From positions 10,062,007 to 10,126,006 of the forward strand of contig CM056569.1 in the NCBI GenBank assembly GCA_029721515.1: a DNA stretch of 64,000 nt, written 5' to 3'. Made by a program: the position numbers and the translations under genes. Below the pieces are notes generated by a model. The model had not been told where the DNA came from, did no database searches, and saw nothing but the letters and a program-made list of their open reading frames with translations. How positions within the stretch are numbered: the first letter of the stretch is position 1; each line of letters starts with the position of its first letter. The DNA comes from Synanceia verrucosa. Its lineage: Eukaryota; Chordata; Actinopteri; Perciformes; Synanceiidae. Below are positions 52,251 through 63,657 of this stretch, piece by piece.

Positions 52251-52420
52251 TATATAAAGACCTGCAAAATAAAAGGACAAAAAATATTTTTCCTTGCTTG
52301 ATTTTACAGACTTTATAAAATCCAGCTTCATATCTGACTCACCATGTTGTTTAGGAGAGACAATGATTGAAATAAAGCCAATTAAGAATGTACAAGGAGA
52401 GACAGGCAATTAGTGATTTC
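52251..52420. repeat. Duplicated non-coding segment, copy B
   Basis: Direct repeat of 50490-50713, about 1.76 kb away. The best conserved part is the 3' 80 bp around AGCCAATTAAGAATGT and CAGGCAATTAGTGATTTC. It contains AATTA/TAAT motifs of the kind bound by homeodomain proteins. A regulatory role is inference only. Confidence 0.75.
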
Positions 52421-53179
52421 GTAATTATTTCATCAATCTATTCACTGATCACTTTTCCTGTAAAATATAGTAGCTAAACAGTCTGTTAAAATTCCCCACA
52501 GCCCAGTGTTATGCTTTATACAAACAGCAGTCCAAAGTCAAAGAGAAACATGAAATCATCACATTCGAGAGGCTGGATGCAGGTAATTTTTCTATAGGAA
52601 TCAAGCAACAATGCAGCTCTATCGGAAAGTGAGTGACAATATAAAATGGTGGCTTTATCATCAATTGTATGTGTATCTGACTGCTGGGTAAACATCTACG
52701 TGATTTTAAATATTTGAAATTTCAGTTGTTCCTCTCATAGATATGGGATGAATCAATTACATAACTTGAAAACAGAATTTGATGACCAGCTTTTCAAACC
52801 AATTATATGAAGTGTTTATAGAAAAAAAAAATGTCTAAATTAGAATGACATTTAACAACAACACTTGACTTAAATTAACATGTAAAACTTAATTAATTCC
52901 AAATGTCAGAAATGTGTTAGATTTGTTTTAATACAAAAGATTTTTGTAACTGCAAAGCATACAGAATATATGGTCTGGGAGAATAAGGTAAAAAATAGGT
53001 ACATTATATTTATAGACACGACAAGTTCACAACTGTCCAAACTGACTCTAAACAAGACTACATCTGAATTTACTGAAGAGCTTTCAGACCACTGAGACCA
53101 CACTGAGAATTGAGTACCAGGTAAAGTGCATCACACTGCAGTAGTCTTGCTGGTTATGTATACAGAAGCACACTCTGAC

Positions 53180-53262
53180 CTGCAGCAACGCGCAATAATT
53201 CCCTGGATGGCAATTACTGCTTTCCCAGGTAGCATGCTCCTTCTCCTCCTGTGGCCTGTGCA
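53180..53262 (-). CDS. Weak candidate exon (83 nt)
   Basis: It has acceptor AATTTTCAG and donor CAG|GTCAGA. Entered in phase 1, as the candidate first exon at 54395 requires, it is open (HRPQEEKEHATWESS, then NCHPGNYCALLQ) and leaves in phase 0. No family was recognised. It is listed because it is phase-compatible, but it does not fit in the same chain as the exons at 49860 and 44338. Confidence 0.15.
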
Positions 53263-53599
53263 CTGAAAATTAGCCTCTAAATTAACTCACAGAGGATACT
53301 TGTGAATGTCACGTAACCTGTTTGCCCGTGGCATGAGGGGCCTGTTTGCTTCTCCCAAATGACTAAGTGTTGTGATACTGTCAGGCATTAAAAAAGGTAC
53401 GAGGGGTTTTGCTGGTTGTTCCTCCTGTCATAAAACAAGGCTGTGATAAGACATGATGAAGTGTAGTCTATTTATGAGGGAAGGGAGTGAAAGTGACAAG
53501 GGGGAGTGTGAGCGAGTTTAAGATACAGAGAGATGCATGCAGAGAAGAATTCAGGTGATTTATCCAAATGCACAACTACACCGAAAGTATTTTCATCAT

Positions 53600-53910
53600 C
53601 ACCGTCACTAAAACCGAAGCACCGTACAATGTAGCATTCAACTAATTATTTGTTGTCATCTGGCAAAAATGCCAGAAATTCACATCATTCCAGTTGTGAA
53701 TGTGAACAGTTTATGTTTTCTTTCGGTGTTCTCTGAGTATGTTTTGGTTTCACACTGCTGTTCAGAAAAAACAACATACATTTTGACATCACAGATAAGT
53801 TTCTGAGAAATAATGATGGATAAACGCCACTATTTTCATTGAAATTAGAGACCAAAACGATCAAAGAAACACAATTATCATCTTAATCAACAGCAGTTGC
53901 AGCCCCAACA
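53600..53910. mobile_element. Degraded hAT-type repeat fragment
   Basis: It starts near ACTAATTATTTGTTGTCATC and ends with CAGTTGCAGCCCCA, whose reverse complement resembles the TAGGGCTGCAAC terminus of the element at 31278. The internal GAAATTAGAGACCAAAACGA also fits that family. The ends are eroded. Confidence 0.5.
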
Positions 53911-54394
53911 ATGTCAAACGCATAATTGTGAGGCTAGTGTTGTATCTACTGTGCCTCTAATCAATACAACACTTCTGCCTGTTTTTAGGTCTTTTGACAG
54001 ATAGACCTGCGGCTAGCAATTAAATATTTTCCATAAATGATCCAGTTGTAATATTCATAAATTACCATATAAACCATATTGTTAATAAAAGCTTTTGCAC
54101 CCACATATAAGAGTCATATTTTTAATAAAAATGTAAATAAACCAAATTTAACATCCACATAAACTGGCATGACCACAAAATGAAAACTCAACAGACTATA
54201 GCCTAACATAGAGCACTGTAAACAGTCAGGAAATGTTCCCTTTTGGTATTAATATTTAGCTAACAACATTCTGCTAATCATGCTCACTAACTTCTCATTT
54301 CACCAAACTCAACGACCTTCAACCCTGAAGCCTCCTCTCTCACACAAGTGGAAAAAGTGAAACGTTTTTTATGAAACATAAAGTCAAGGCTCAC

Positions 54395-54446
54395 CTTTGT
54401 GCGTCTTGTCCAGGTATGTTTTCGAAAGCGTTTTGTACTCCATCAT
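54395..54446 (-). CDS. Candidate first coding exon of an unrecognised gene
   Basis: Two adjacent ATGs open a frame reading MMEYKTLSKTYLDKTHK, which ends at a strong donor (AAAG|GTGAGC) in phase 1. Upstream on the minus strand the sequence is richer in CpG than its surroundings. I cannot match the peptide to a family. The composition (basic, charged, no low complexity) and the donor make a real coding exon plausible. Partner exons further left are uncertain. Confidence 0.45.
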
Positions 54447-54800
54447 TGTGTTTTCAGGTCACCACCACAGGTACTGTTGCAAAGAGGAACATCCGCTTTA
54501 AGTGTCTGCTACAGCTTTAAGCTAACGCTAACGTTAGCCGGCCGTTAAAGTCACTTTGCATTTCCGTATTTTGGGCCGCTACACATTCGTGCTACGTTTT
54601 CTAATTCTGTCATTTCCTATGTATTGACATACCTTCTGTTGGTTAAACTGGACAGTTTTTGGGGTGCTAACTCGAGCGGAAAGGCTCAGCAGGTTGAAAC
54701 TGCAGTAGCTAACAACACACCTGCCAGACATTTGCAATTAGGAAGCAGACGCCCCACAATGCAACACTTCCGATACTACTTCGGCTATTTCCGTCAAATA
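54447..54800 (-). promoter_or_regulatory. CpG-richer putative promoter
   Basis: Compared with the flanks, this stretch has many CpGs (AACGCTAACGTTAGCCGGCC near 54522, CTCGAGCGG near 54672, ACTTCCG near 54766). CGGAAGTG on the minus strand (54765-54772) is a typical ETS site of TATA-less housekeeping promoters. Together with the ATG exon just downstream this suggests a leftward transcription start. CpG density was judged by eye. Confidence 0.4.
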
Positions 54801-57800
54801 ATGCTGAACTATTCGGTTTAACTGCAGAATTAGGAAGTAATAAAGACCATGTTGTACATAATATTAAGATTATTACATTTTCTTTTTAATTCATGATATT
54901 ACTGACTGAAATTACTCACATAATATAGGCTACGATATTTCCTTTTTATTTTTATTAGCATTATTATAGTATCCCTGTAAAATTAGGCCATGATCCTTTC
55001 CTCAGCACTCTGTCCTGTCCTCTTTTTTGTCCTTGTGCCCTATATTTTTAGCCTGTATTCTACTGTATGTCATATTCTTCCTCGAATATGATATCCCTGT
55101 ATTTATTGATATGTTTGATCATAACAAAAGTTCTGTGACCTTCTTTTTATGAGGAGCATTAAGTCTCCGTATGGAACAAGCTTTAATATCTCAAGTACGA
55201 CCACAACCTAAAGTCTTGGACACTTTGGGCCCCAAAGTGGCAAACATTGACAAAATCCTCTGCTGCATCTTAAATCAATGTTATCTTGGCTAAAAAAAAG
55301 CCAGAGAGGTATTTTCTTTTATGTGCTAAGGCTGTCAAGTTGTCCCAATACACAAAGCTGGAGATGACATTGATTCACCTTTCATTTGGAATTCTGCCAG
55401 GCGTTCAGCCATTGATTTTTCAAGTGGCAAGATATGAAAAGATATGAAAGATATGTGCTTTTTTGTGTCACAGCAAAGTCATGGTCGTACACTCATTCGC
55501 TCACTGTGTACATACATTCAGTTTCACATCGTCAAACACACCATACATGGACACACATATTCACAGCTGCACAACCTTGTGAAGACATGAATGGCATACA
55601 GCAGTTTTCCACAATACCACCTCCTTGACCTGACAGATCACAAATGGTCCCTATCAGCACGTCCACAGTGTCTCGACTCCATTTTCCCTCCTGCAATGAA
55701 CTGTTCAACAGAGCTTTCCTGTGTAATTGGATAGGAGTGACATCAAATTATAGCAAAAGACAGTCCCAGAAATGTTCATCAAAAACTGACAACAAAAGAG
55801 TAATAATCATTTTAAGTGTATTGATTACACTGATTATATATAGAAAAGTACATAAGATGACAATTCAGTTACACTGAAGGCAAAAAAAAAAAGACTGAGG
55901 GTTGGAGGTACAGGATGCAGGGAAATCACCCTTAACTGTCAGCAACAAGGATATCTCCAGTCACATGGCTGGTGGGATGAAACAGCTTGCCAGTGTCCTC
56001 AGGGGCATGAAACGTGTTTATGTCATAAGCATGGCTTTAAAAGTGTAAATAAAGCTTTGTCAAATGTTATTTTTTTATAAACTGTGAAGTAAATACAAAG
56101 AAAATGAGTGTTCCTAAATCTCGATCCAAAAACATCTTAACACCAAAAAATAGCAAAAACACCATATATTGATTATTTCTTTGTAATCCACAAAGTGCTT
56201 CAACCACTTAAAGTGCACTGAGCATGTTTCAACACTTACTTTGTGGTTAGGGATGTAAGCAGAAAACTTTCAGCAATTAAGGTTTTCAGTCTAAAATCTG
56301 ATGGCCTTGCAGGTGAAAATCAATATACACACTTGTGCTGGTCAGAAAATAAAAGATAAAATATCACACACTGGCTGCTTTTATGTACCAGTAAACATGT
56401 TTATGACATAAGTCTGCAAAGCTAATGGGGAGTGAGCTGCAGCACTGCTTATTCACTGTGTCATTTTGTGCCGTGCAAGCATGTTCTTGGGCAGCATCAG
56501 GGCCGGGGCGGCTTATGAGCTTGTGTAACCACTCATTAATAAAGCGGAGACGAGGCCAGAGTCACATTTTCAGCACATTTCATGAACCAGCCCTAGTTTG
56601 CAAATGCCATTCAAAATGATACAGCGCTGATGACCAGGGCTCTCTCTGTCCACCCAAGTCATATCTCTTCGTGGAGATCCATGCTTAAATGGGCTGGAAG
56701 AAGAGCACCACCACACCACACCCACCCACCCGCCCGCAAGATCCTGACTGTAATAAGAGGTGCCAAACATCTCTGGCAATTTTTCACAATGACTCAGCCA
56801 TCAATCACAGTCCCAGCTCTGTGAGAATTGGCTGAATTCTCCCTTTCTCCCTACAATATGCTACAGCAGGATATTGTGAAATTTTACAGGCAAACATGGT
56901 GAAGGAGCAGAACAGAAAGCCTGTGACTGCTCATTACACAGCATTTCAATTAATTTATTATTAGTCCATAGGCAAGCACATTATGAGCTGAGTATAGTAG
57001 GGATATAGTATCTATAGTTATTCAGTATTGAAGCGTAATGTCAATCACGTATTTTATAGTATTATTGAGCAAATTTAATTGAGTCCCTTGTGGTTGAAAT
57101 ACTGTGCTGAGTTCATCATTTAATTTTCAGTGTGATGTCAAACGTGATCCCATTTGTAAATAGCTCCCTCTAATAAACAGCTGACCAGCACAAAACACCA
57201 CTGAACATTTAGAAAGCTAAAGACGCCAATGATTCTCTCAAGAGTTGGCTGACCAGGTGAGTAAATGTAGTGCTCACAGTCAACAGGTGGACAGGATAAT
57301 CATGTGTCAGCAGGTCAGCAAGATTGCAACAAAAATTGATGGGCAAATTTTGGTTTATCCTTCTCGCAAGCCAAAATCATTTGGGCAAAAGCAACTCAAA
57401 TGAGCATCAATCAGCAATCAATAACTGCAACTACCATGACAACATGCATCATTAATTTTTCTCATGTGTAAATTTTAATCAAAAAGACCACTTGGGGGCA
57501 GCAAATCAAGCTGTACGTATCATCTATCACCTTAAAAGGTTGTTGTCGTGACCACATCCAGCAGACTTTCTGCGTATTCGTGTTTCTCGTATTCATTCCC
57601 CTTTTAGCTTTGTTTAGGTCTCCACCAACTCCAAAAGCGGGATCTTTAGCTGCAAAATGCCTCATGATGTTAACTAGCTGGTCACTAACTTTCTCAGGGT
57701 GGTTTTTTGGTGCTGGGCAGGCTGAGGACGTTGATGAGAATGAAATATTGTCACAATGAACTCAACTTTTCATAGTCATTTGATGCCATATTAAAGGTGC

Positions 57801-59470
57801 AGTGTGCAGGATTTGGCGATATCGAGCAATGAGTTTGCGGATTGCAACCAAATGAAATTTTTCCTGTGTGCCAAGCATGCACAGGTGGCCGGCAAGAATT
57901 TTCACCTAAACGTTCCGCATTGTTCTTTTAATATAAAAAAAGCTATTGCTCAATAATTAGGTGGATTATCAGTTGCTATGACATGAAACACTTCATGGGA
58001 CAGTGCACACTTACCTCTGTTCATGTCCTCTGCAGGATGAATGGTCCGAGTGACTTCCATGTCTCCTGCTTAGCTTTTCAAACTCATGTGAAACATACAG
58101 TATCTGTAAGAATTCATTGGTTACACCAGCAATGATATTGAAATATTTATTACAGCTTATGAAATCACTGCTTCTATTGTAAAGCAGACCAGAGCATACA
58201 GAGCACATCCACTGTTGCTGGGCCAAAATTTATTTGGCACTAAAATGGACAGAGGGCTAATGAGGGGTATTAACTGATAATTAAAAAATGAACTGATCGT
58301 TCCATCATTTGGAGGTCCTTCGCTGAGATCCATATAAAAGAGTTCCAAGACCCAGGCAAAACTTTGTCATTGCTAAGTGAGAAATCGTAGTCAGTAATTT
58401 ATTTGTTGGCAAACAAGTTTCACTGTTACAACAAATATTAGTTATGACGTCATTCAACTTGGAAACCATTACAAAAAGGAATAAATAAGAAGCCATAATC
58501 ATAGCCAATAATAAAAACTTATCTGTGCCACTAAACTTACTTCCATTCTCCATGTTATTACTGTTTACGGAAACAAATAAATAAATAGATTTTCTCCTCT
58601 GGGAAGAAAAACAAAAACACTTCCAGTTTTTCTCACTCCAAAAGCTCTTTCTTTAATAAGTAAAACAACCATCTTTCTGTTTTGTACAAGTGCCTAGTGC
58701 TCATCAATGTTCAATTTGTTCTCTTTGTTTTCTGAATGCCAATAGAGATGCAGAATGCACTGTGAGCCTTTCCAATGGACACCTCATGATTAACTTGGAC
58801 TAAGTCTGTCGCCTTGTCGACCTGTGGATCAGAGATCTGCTATCTACACAGTAAAAGCAAAGGGAGAAGAAATCAAACTGAAACAGGAAACAAACCTGGA
58901 AACAAAGATGAATATGTAGCACAAAAATGCCTGAACGATTAAGTGTTTTGTTGTGATGTTTTTTGTGTTATTTTGCTTCTATTTACTGTAGATGGTCATT
59001 TCTTGGAAAGTGATAAAAAAAAAACAGACTGGTACCAGAAATCCAGAAAGGCCAGCACAACAGAACAAAATTGCTCCTAACCACTACATTTACAGAGACA
59101 AAGGATTTGCTCGCAACAAAAAAAAGCTCACTATTGTGTGCAATGCTAGTTATCTGTACAATTACATAGAAATATCTCATAATTATCTTATTAGTTTTTT
59201 TTCTCCCTCTTTTAACAACTGTTATTACAGTAAAATGAAAGAAAAAAGAACAGCTATGCTTGAAAGCATACGATCAATAATTCCGTCATGGTCATTGTTC
59301 AAAATGTGTGTTTGTGTTGTTGTTGTTGTTTTTTTTTTGTCTTTTTTTTCATTGAAGGAACACTTCAGCAAACAAAATGTGCTGCAACTCACCATAGAGG
59401 AAGAAAATCTTTCAAAAAGTCAATATAGATACAGAAGTATAATAAAATAGTCCTTTTTTTAAATCTCCCA
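54801..59470. other. Region between the putative promoter and the adgrl3 3' end
   Basis: No supported coding exon. It includes a short repeat fragment (57793-57950) and several unremarkable open frames, for example one around 58305-58553 with a hydrophobic run that looks fortuitous. Part of the right side may be an extended adgrl3 3' untranslated region, since latrophilin genes often have long ones. Confidence 0.5.
57793..57950. repeat. Dispersed percomorph-type repeat fragment
   Basis: It begins TTAAAGGTGCAGTGTGCAGG and continues GCGGATTGCAACCAAATGAA. This is like a very common teleost repeat that starts TTAAAGGTGCAGTGTGTAGG, and probably belongs to the same group as the element at 34565. 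Only one end is recognisable. Confidence 0.5.
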
Positions 59471-59476
59471 TTTATT
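59471..59476 (-). terminator. Possible polyadenylation signal of adgrl3
   Basis: AATAAA on the minus strand, about 400 nt after the adgrl3 stop codon. Other AATAAA-like sites lie further downstream, so this is a candidate only. Confidence 0.3.
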
Positions 59477-59879
59477 CTGGTGAAGTCTATGGTTTAGACT
59501 TGTATAGCTTGGGGCTCTGCAGTTCATTTTGACTGTCAGACTATATATCTGAGACCTAAAAATCCTGTGTGAGCAATTGTCTCTTTTCACACTGAGACAA
59601 AACACGCCAAACCACACAGGGTTGGAAGGGGGGGAACACAACATCAACAGATTCCCGCAATGTTTAACCAAATATAGTCACATATTAGCCCCCATACCGA
59701 GCAATTATTATCCTGTTTGTGGTCAGTACAGAGCAAACTCATCTGCTCTGCCTCAGTCTTCGGGATACAGAATAAAAAGAAAGGCTACCACTGCCAACGA
59801 CTGATGGAACAAGGGGGCACGGGGAGGAGGACTACAGTAATAGGAGGGACACTGGAGGAGCAGGTGCTGGGTGTTGGGC

Positions 59880-60829
59880 CTATAGGCTGGTAACCAGGTG
59901 CGAGGGCTCCGGCTGGGCCTCTTCTGGAGATAGATCCTCTTTGTTTGGGGGGACGATGAAGCCATCACTGCTGCCCCGCCCCAGCTGGTAGTAGGAGTGC
60001 AGCTGATGGAGGTGGTTACGTGAGCCCAAGTTGGGCATGCTCTTGTAGTAAACGTCGTCCGAGCTGGCCTCTGGGCTCTTGGCGTCCCCGCTGTCCTTGG
60101 AGCCGTCAGCAGATTCTGCAGACACGTCAGGAAGGCCGGGCAGCATGGGCATGCTGGTATAGAGAGAGTCTCTCTGGTGGTTGTGGCTGGGTGATGAGCC
60201 CTCATCCTCGGTGTGCTCGTTAGTAAGCAGGGGAAAGAAACTCTCACTGTTCTCCTGGGGGATCCTCCTCCGAGACGAGGAGGAGGCCGTGGCAGACGAG
60301 AAGGGGTGGTGAGGCAGTGGAAGGGGTGGCGGCGCCGACTGGTGGAGGTGATTGTTAAGGTTGTCCACCGCCTGCAGTGAGGGCAGTGGTCTCTGAGGCA
60401 ACAGCGGGGCATTGGACTCCTCGCGGATTAACTCCAGGCCCAGGCCTTCGTCGTGGTGCGGCCCAAAGGTGGAATGGTCATCCAGGCTCAGCGCCACATT
60501 CATGCCCATCCCCACTCCCAAGCCCATCCCGTAGCCACTGTCCTTACCACCGTTGCTAACGTTATTGACCAGCTTATTCATTAGGTTGCGGTTGTGCTCG
60601 GTTGAGCGCTCGTGGGAATTGTTGAGGTAGGAGGGGATATAATTGGAGGTGAGCTCTTTCAGAATCTTCTTTTCCAGGGTGGTCTCCTTGTGGTTATAAC
60701 CCCGATCAATGATCTGGACGCAGTCACTCATGTACTCAGCGCTGGCGATGCTGTAGCTGTTGCCATGGTTACCATTCAGTGGTAGAGTATCCATGACACT
60801 TGTATCCCGGGCATTGTTCAGGATTCCCT
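59880..60829 (-). CDS. adgrl3: adgrl3 (latrophilin-3), last coding exon
   Basis: This exon encodes about 316 residues of the cytoplasmic tail of latrophilin-3, an adhesion GPCR that acts at synapses through FLRT and teneurin partners. It begins GILNNARDTSVMDTLPLNGN after acceptor TCATTCCAG, with a first GAG codon split from the previous exon. Conserved blocks follow: NCVQIIDRGYNH-like, KKILKELTSNYIPSYLNN, NRNLMNKLVNN, RRRIPQENSESFFPLLTNE, HTEDEG, RDSLYTSMP, DVYYKSMPNLGSRNHLHQLH, YYQLGRGSSDGFIVPPNKED and the C-terminal LVTSL, a class I PDZ ligand of the kind bound by SHANK proteins. The YYQLGRGSSDGF and SHLVTSL endings distinguish ADGRL3 from ADGRL1 and ADGRL2 (QMQLVTSL). Fish-like insertions rich in Gly/Met, Pro/His and Ser are present. 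The stop is TAG at 59880-59882. Which fish copy this is (adgrl3.1 or another) cannot be told. Confidence 0.95.
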
Positions 60830-63531
60830 CTGGAATGACAAACATGGATTGGGTCGGGGGGTAGAATGGGCGAATGAGAAGGGTGAAATCTGATGGGATG
60901 TAATTGCCACAGCTAAATGTCAGCCATTTTTAACAAACACGTTGTACCCATCAAATACTGTAGCCCTTTTCTTCTGAAATACGTCGTGACCCCGAAGCCC
61001 TCAGCACGTTAAGTCACACACAATTCTGTAAAGTGCACTTTGTGGAAACATTAAAAGCCTATTTACTGCAAATATGAACATCATGTACACTTACCTTGTC
61101 ACGAAAATAACTACAATAACTATCATTCGACTACTCGATGGCAGTGGTGCGACACGCAACAACACAAAGCACAGCAACACAAAGCACTGCATTCAAGCGA
61201 ACAAAGACAAGAACCTTGGCCATGCAATTAACACTGAAAGTGAAAACAAACCAGAGCAACAGCTGTAAATTTGGACCCCAGCCATAATGTCCCTGTGAGC
61301 ATTGCAGTGTAACATTGTAATACTGGAAAAAGGAAGGAATTTATTCATGTCTGCTTTGTCCGTGTGAACATAACTTGACCTCTCTCTGGACATGAATTAC
61401 AGCTCAGACATTTCAGTATCACCCCACGCTGGAAGGAATGAGACTTTCTGTTCTCTCTGTTCATATTTTATCAGTTTGACCAAGTCTATGCCATCAGCAT
61501 CAAAGCAAGATTCTTGACAATAATTCAAAATGCATCGGACAAGGCCATCCAGCTTGTTAAAATGTCAAGCCCATAAGTTTGTCCTCTGATGGCTCATTTC
61601 TGAGACCTTCAAAAAATGTCTTGGCTTGATCAAAGTGAAGAGTGGAAAAAGAGAATAAGTGCATGAACAAAGGCATGGGTGCTCAATAGCCACTGAAAAG
61701 AATACAGATCAATGTATATTGATGTGCATCATGAAATGTTGAGGTGAGTCTGAACGTTGACTGGAATTGGATTAGCTTATTCAGAGTGTGATAGCAAACA
61801 CAGTAAGCAGTGGAATCCAGGAGGTGACTTAAACTGATCTTTACAGGTCTACTTGAAACAGTGACGGCCTTTGTCATCAAAGAAAGCTTTTACTTCCAAA
61901 GGGAATGACGTGTTGTTGTCATTACCCCTTTGTCAGCATCGAATAAAAAGAAAGTAAAGCCAAAGTCAATTACATTTGATAAGCAATGTTTAGTTTGACT
62001 CCCATACTTGTCTCTCTGTAGGGCTCTTTTAGGGACAGCATGAGGGGAAGAAAGAAGAAAAGAAAACACAATAAGCATAACAGTGACAGGTAGAAGAGAA
62101 ATGTGCACATACAGTATGCTGATGACGCATCAAGAAAATGTTGCTGGGATGCAACCGCCTCATGTCACCATGCAAATTTTGTGCACCCATACAATGACCC
62201 CCGACATATTTAATATGAGGAAGAACATTTTGCTGAAACTTCTGAGCAGAATCTTTTGGGGGGTAAAACATGGCAACGCTACTTGAGTGCCAAATACATC
62301 AGTAAATCTTTTGACGCATTAGCATTTTCATCCTTCCGGATATTTCTTTTGCATCAGCGGCAGTGTAAGTGAATTATGGCCCTCTGTCACGAGCTCCCAT
62401 GCAGTACTTGTATTGCATACATAAATTAGCCCCTGATCAAAGCTCTCTGTGAGTTTTTATCTCAGTTTTACACGAGTATCTCCGTTTTACAGACTCACAA
62501 AGTTACAATGATCTCATACTGACTGCCGAGAGTTGGAATAAAATAATAAAAGCTCTGCACAGAGAAAAAGAATATAACATTTTCAGCAGTTAGACTGAGC
62601 CCATGTTAACATGGATATCTAGCTGATCAGAGATGATTTCTTATACTCATATCTAACATTTGTATTGGTGTTATAGTCAAAGACTAATGTAGTGAAAATC
62701 CATCCCTCCAAAAAAGCTAAATACTGTGAAGCTCAAATGTGTGTTGACTTAATTATGTATTATGTATGTATTATTATTTATGTATTATAAAAAGTTTTAA
62801 AAAACTGAATGCTATTTATGCTAACAATATAAAAACACTACGAGAACAGAATTAATGGCAAGCCTCATGTTTGCTCTTCAGACTATACTTTTCTGTGCAA
62901 TATAAATTAATCACTTTTGAAATTTAAATGTCAGAGTTGCCAGTGACAGTTATTTCAAACAACAACGTTTGACTATCCACCAGCAGCATAAAAAGAAAGA
63001 AAAGCTCAGACTAAAAACAGAGACACAGAAGACAAAGCAGACAAGCTTCACTGACAACATTTGAGCACATTTACAATAAATGACTGGGGATGTATCAGGC
63101 TCCCTGCAGGCACCCATTCTTGATCATTTTCACAGTGCTATGCCGGCCAAAGAGCCACATCTGGGTGTAACCGAACGGCACGCCCAGTCCAGAAGCAGAA
63201 TACACCCCCAATGAAAAACCCCACAGCAGAACAGACCTGTGGGATTTCTGTGACAAAGCTATAGTTGCTTCAGTGCTAACACACAACATCTAGAGCAGTG
63301 TTTTTTTAATCAAAGCCCTGTATAAAAAAACAAAACAAAACACACACCTCAAGGGTGAACACTGGCATTTCCAGTTTTGTGCAAGTTTGTTACTTTTAAC
63401 TCTCCAATCATAAAGCTGCTTCCTGTTCCTGGGCAGGAACAAAGATGTGCAAGCTCACAGTTTCTGCTGGACCAGACATGAAAAACACTGCCCTAGTCAC
63501 AATGTTAAAGAATGAAAAGAAGCCAGCACAC
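60830..63531 (-). other. adgrl3 intron before the last exon
   Basis: 2.7 kb with GT (63531-63530) and AG (60831-60830) ends. No further coding exon with latrophilin similarity was seen in it. Confidence 0.85.
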
Positions 63532-63657
63532 CTTGTGTGTTGTACATGCCCAGAGGGTTGTTATAGACTGCCGATTCCCCAAGCAATGTATTATAGGGAT
63601 TGTTAGTGCCATGAGGACGTAGGAGTGCATTAGGTATAAGATGGTTAGCCATAGCCC
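63532..63657 (-). CDS. adgrl3: adgrl3 (latrophilin-3), penultimate exon, likely cassette
   Basis: The exon is 126 nt (42 codons) and encodes AMANHLIPNALLRPHGTNNP, YNTLLGESAVYNN and PLGMYNTQ in the cytoplasmic tail. The MANHLxxNALLRPHGTNNPYNTLL block is shared by latrophilins 1-3. The acceptor (TCTGGCTGCTCCAG) and donor (AAG|GTGTGC) are good. Both ends are phase 1 and the length is divisible by three, so skipping keeps the frame. This fits the known alternative use of the corresponding exon in mammalian ADGRL3, where some isoforms run straight into LLNNARD. Confidence 0.93.

Noticed and set aside
58305..58553. 82-codon minus-strand frame with a hydrophobic segment and a possible donor after MENG
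   Set aside because: No family match and a position consistent with a long adgrl3 3' untranslated region. The hydrophobic run is not enough.
60020..60559. Plus-strand open frames over the adgrl3 tail
   Set aside because: Antisense shadows of the GC-rich last coding exon.
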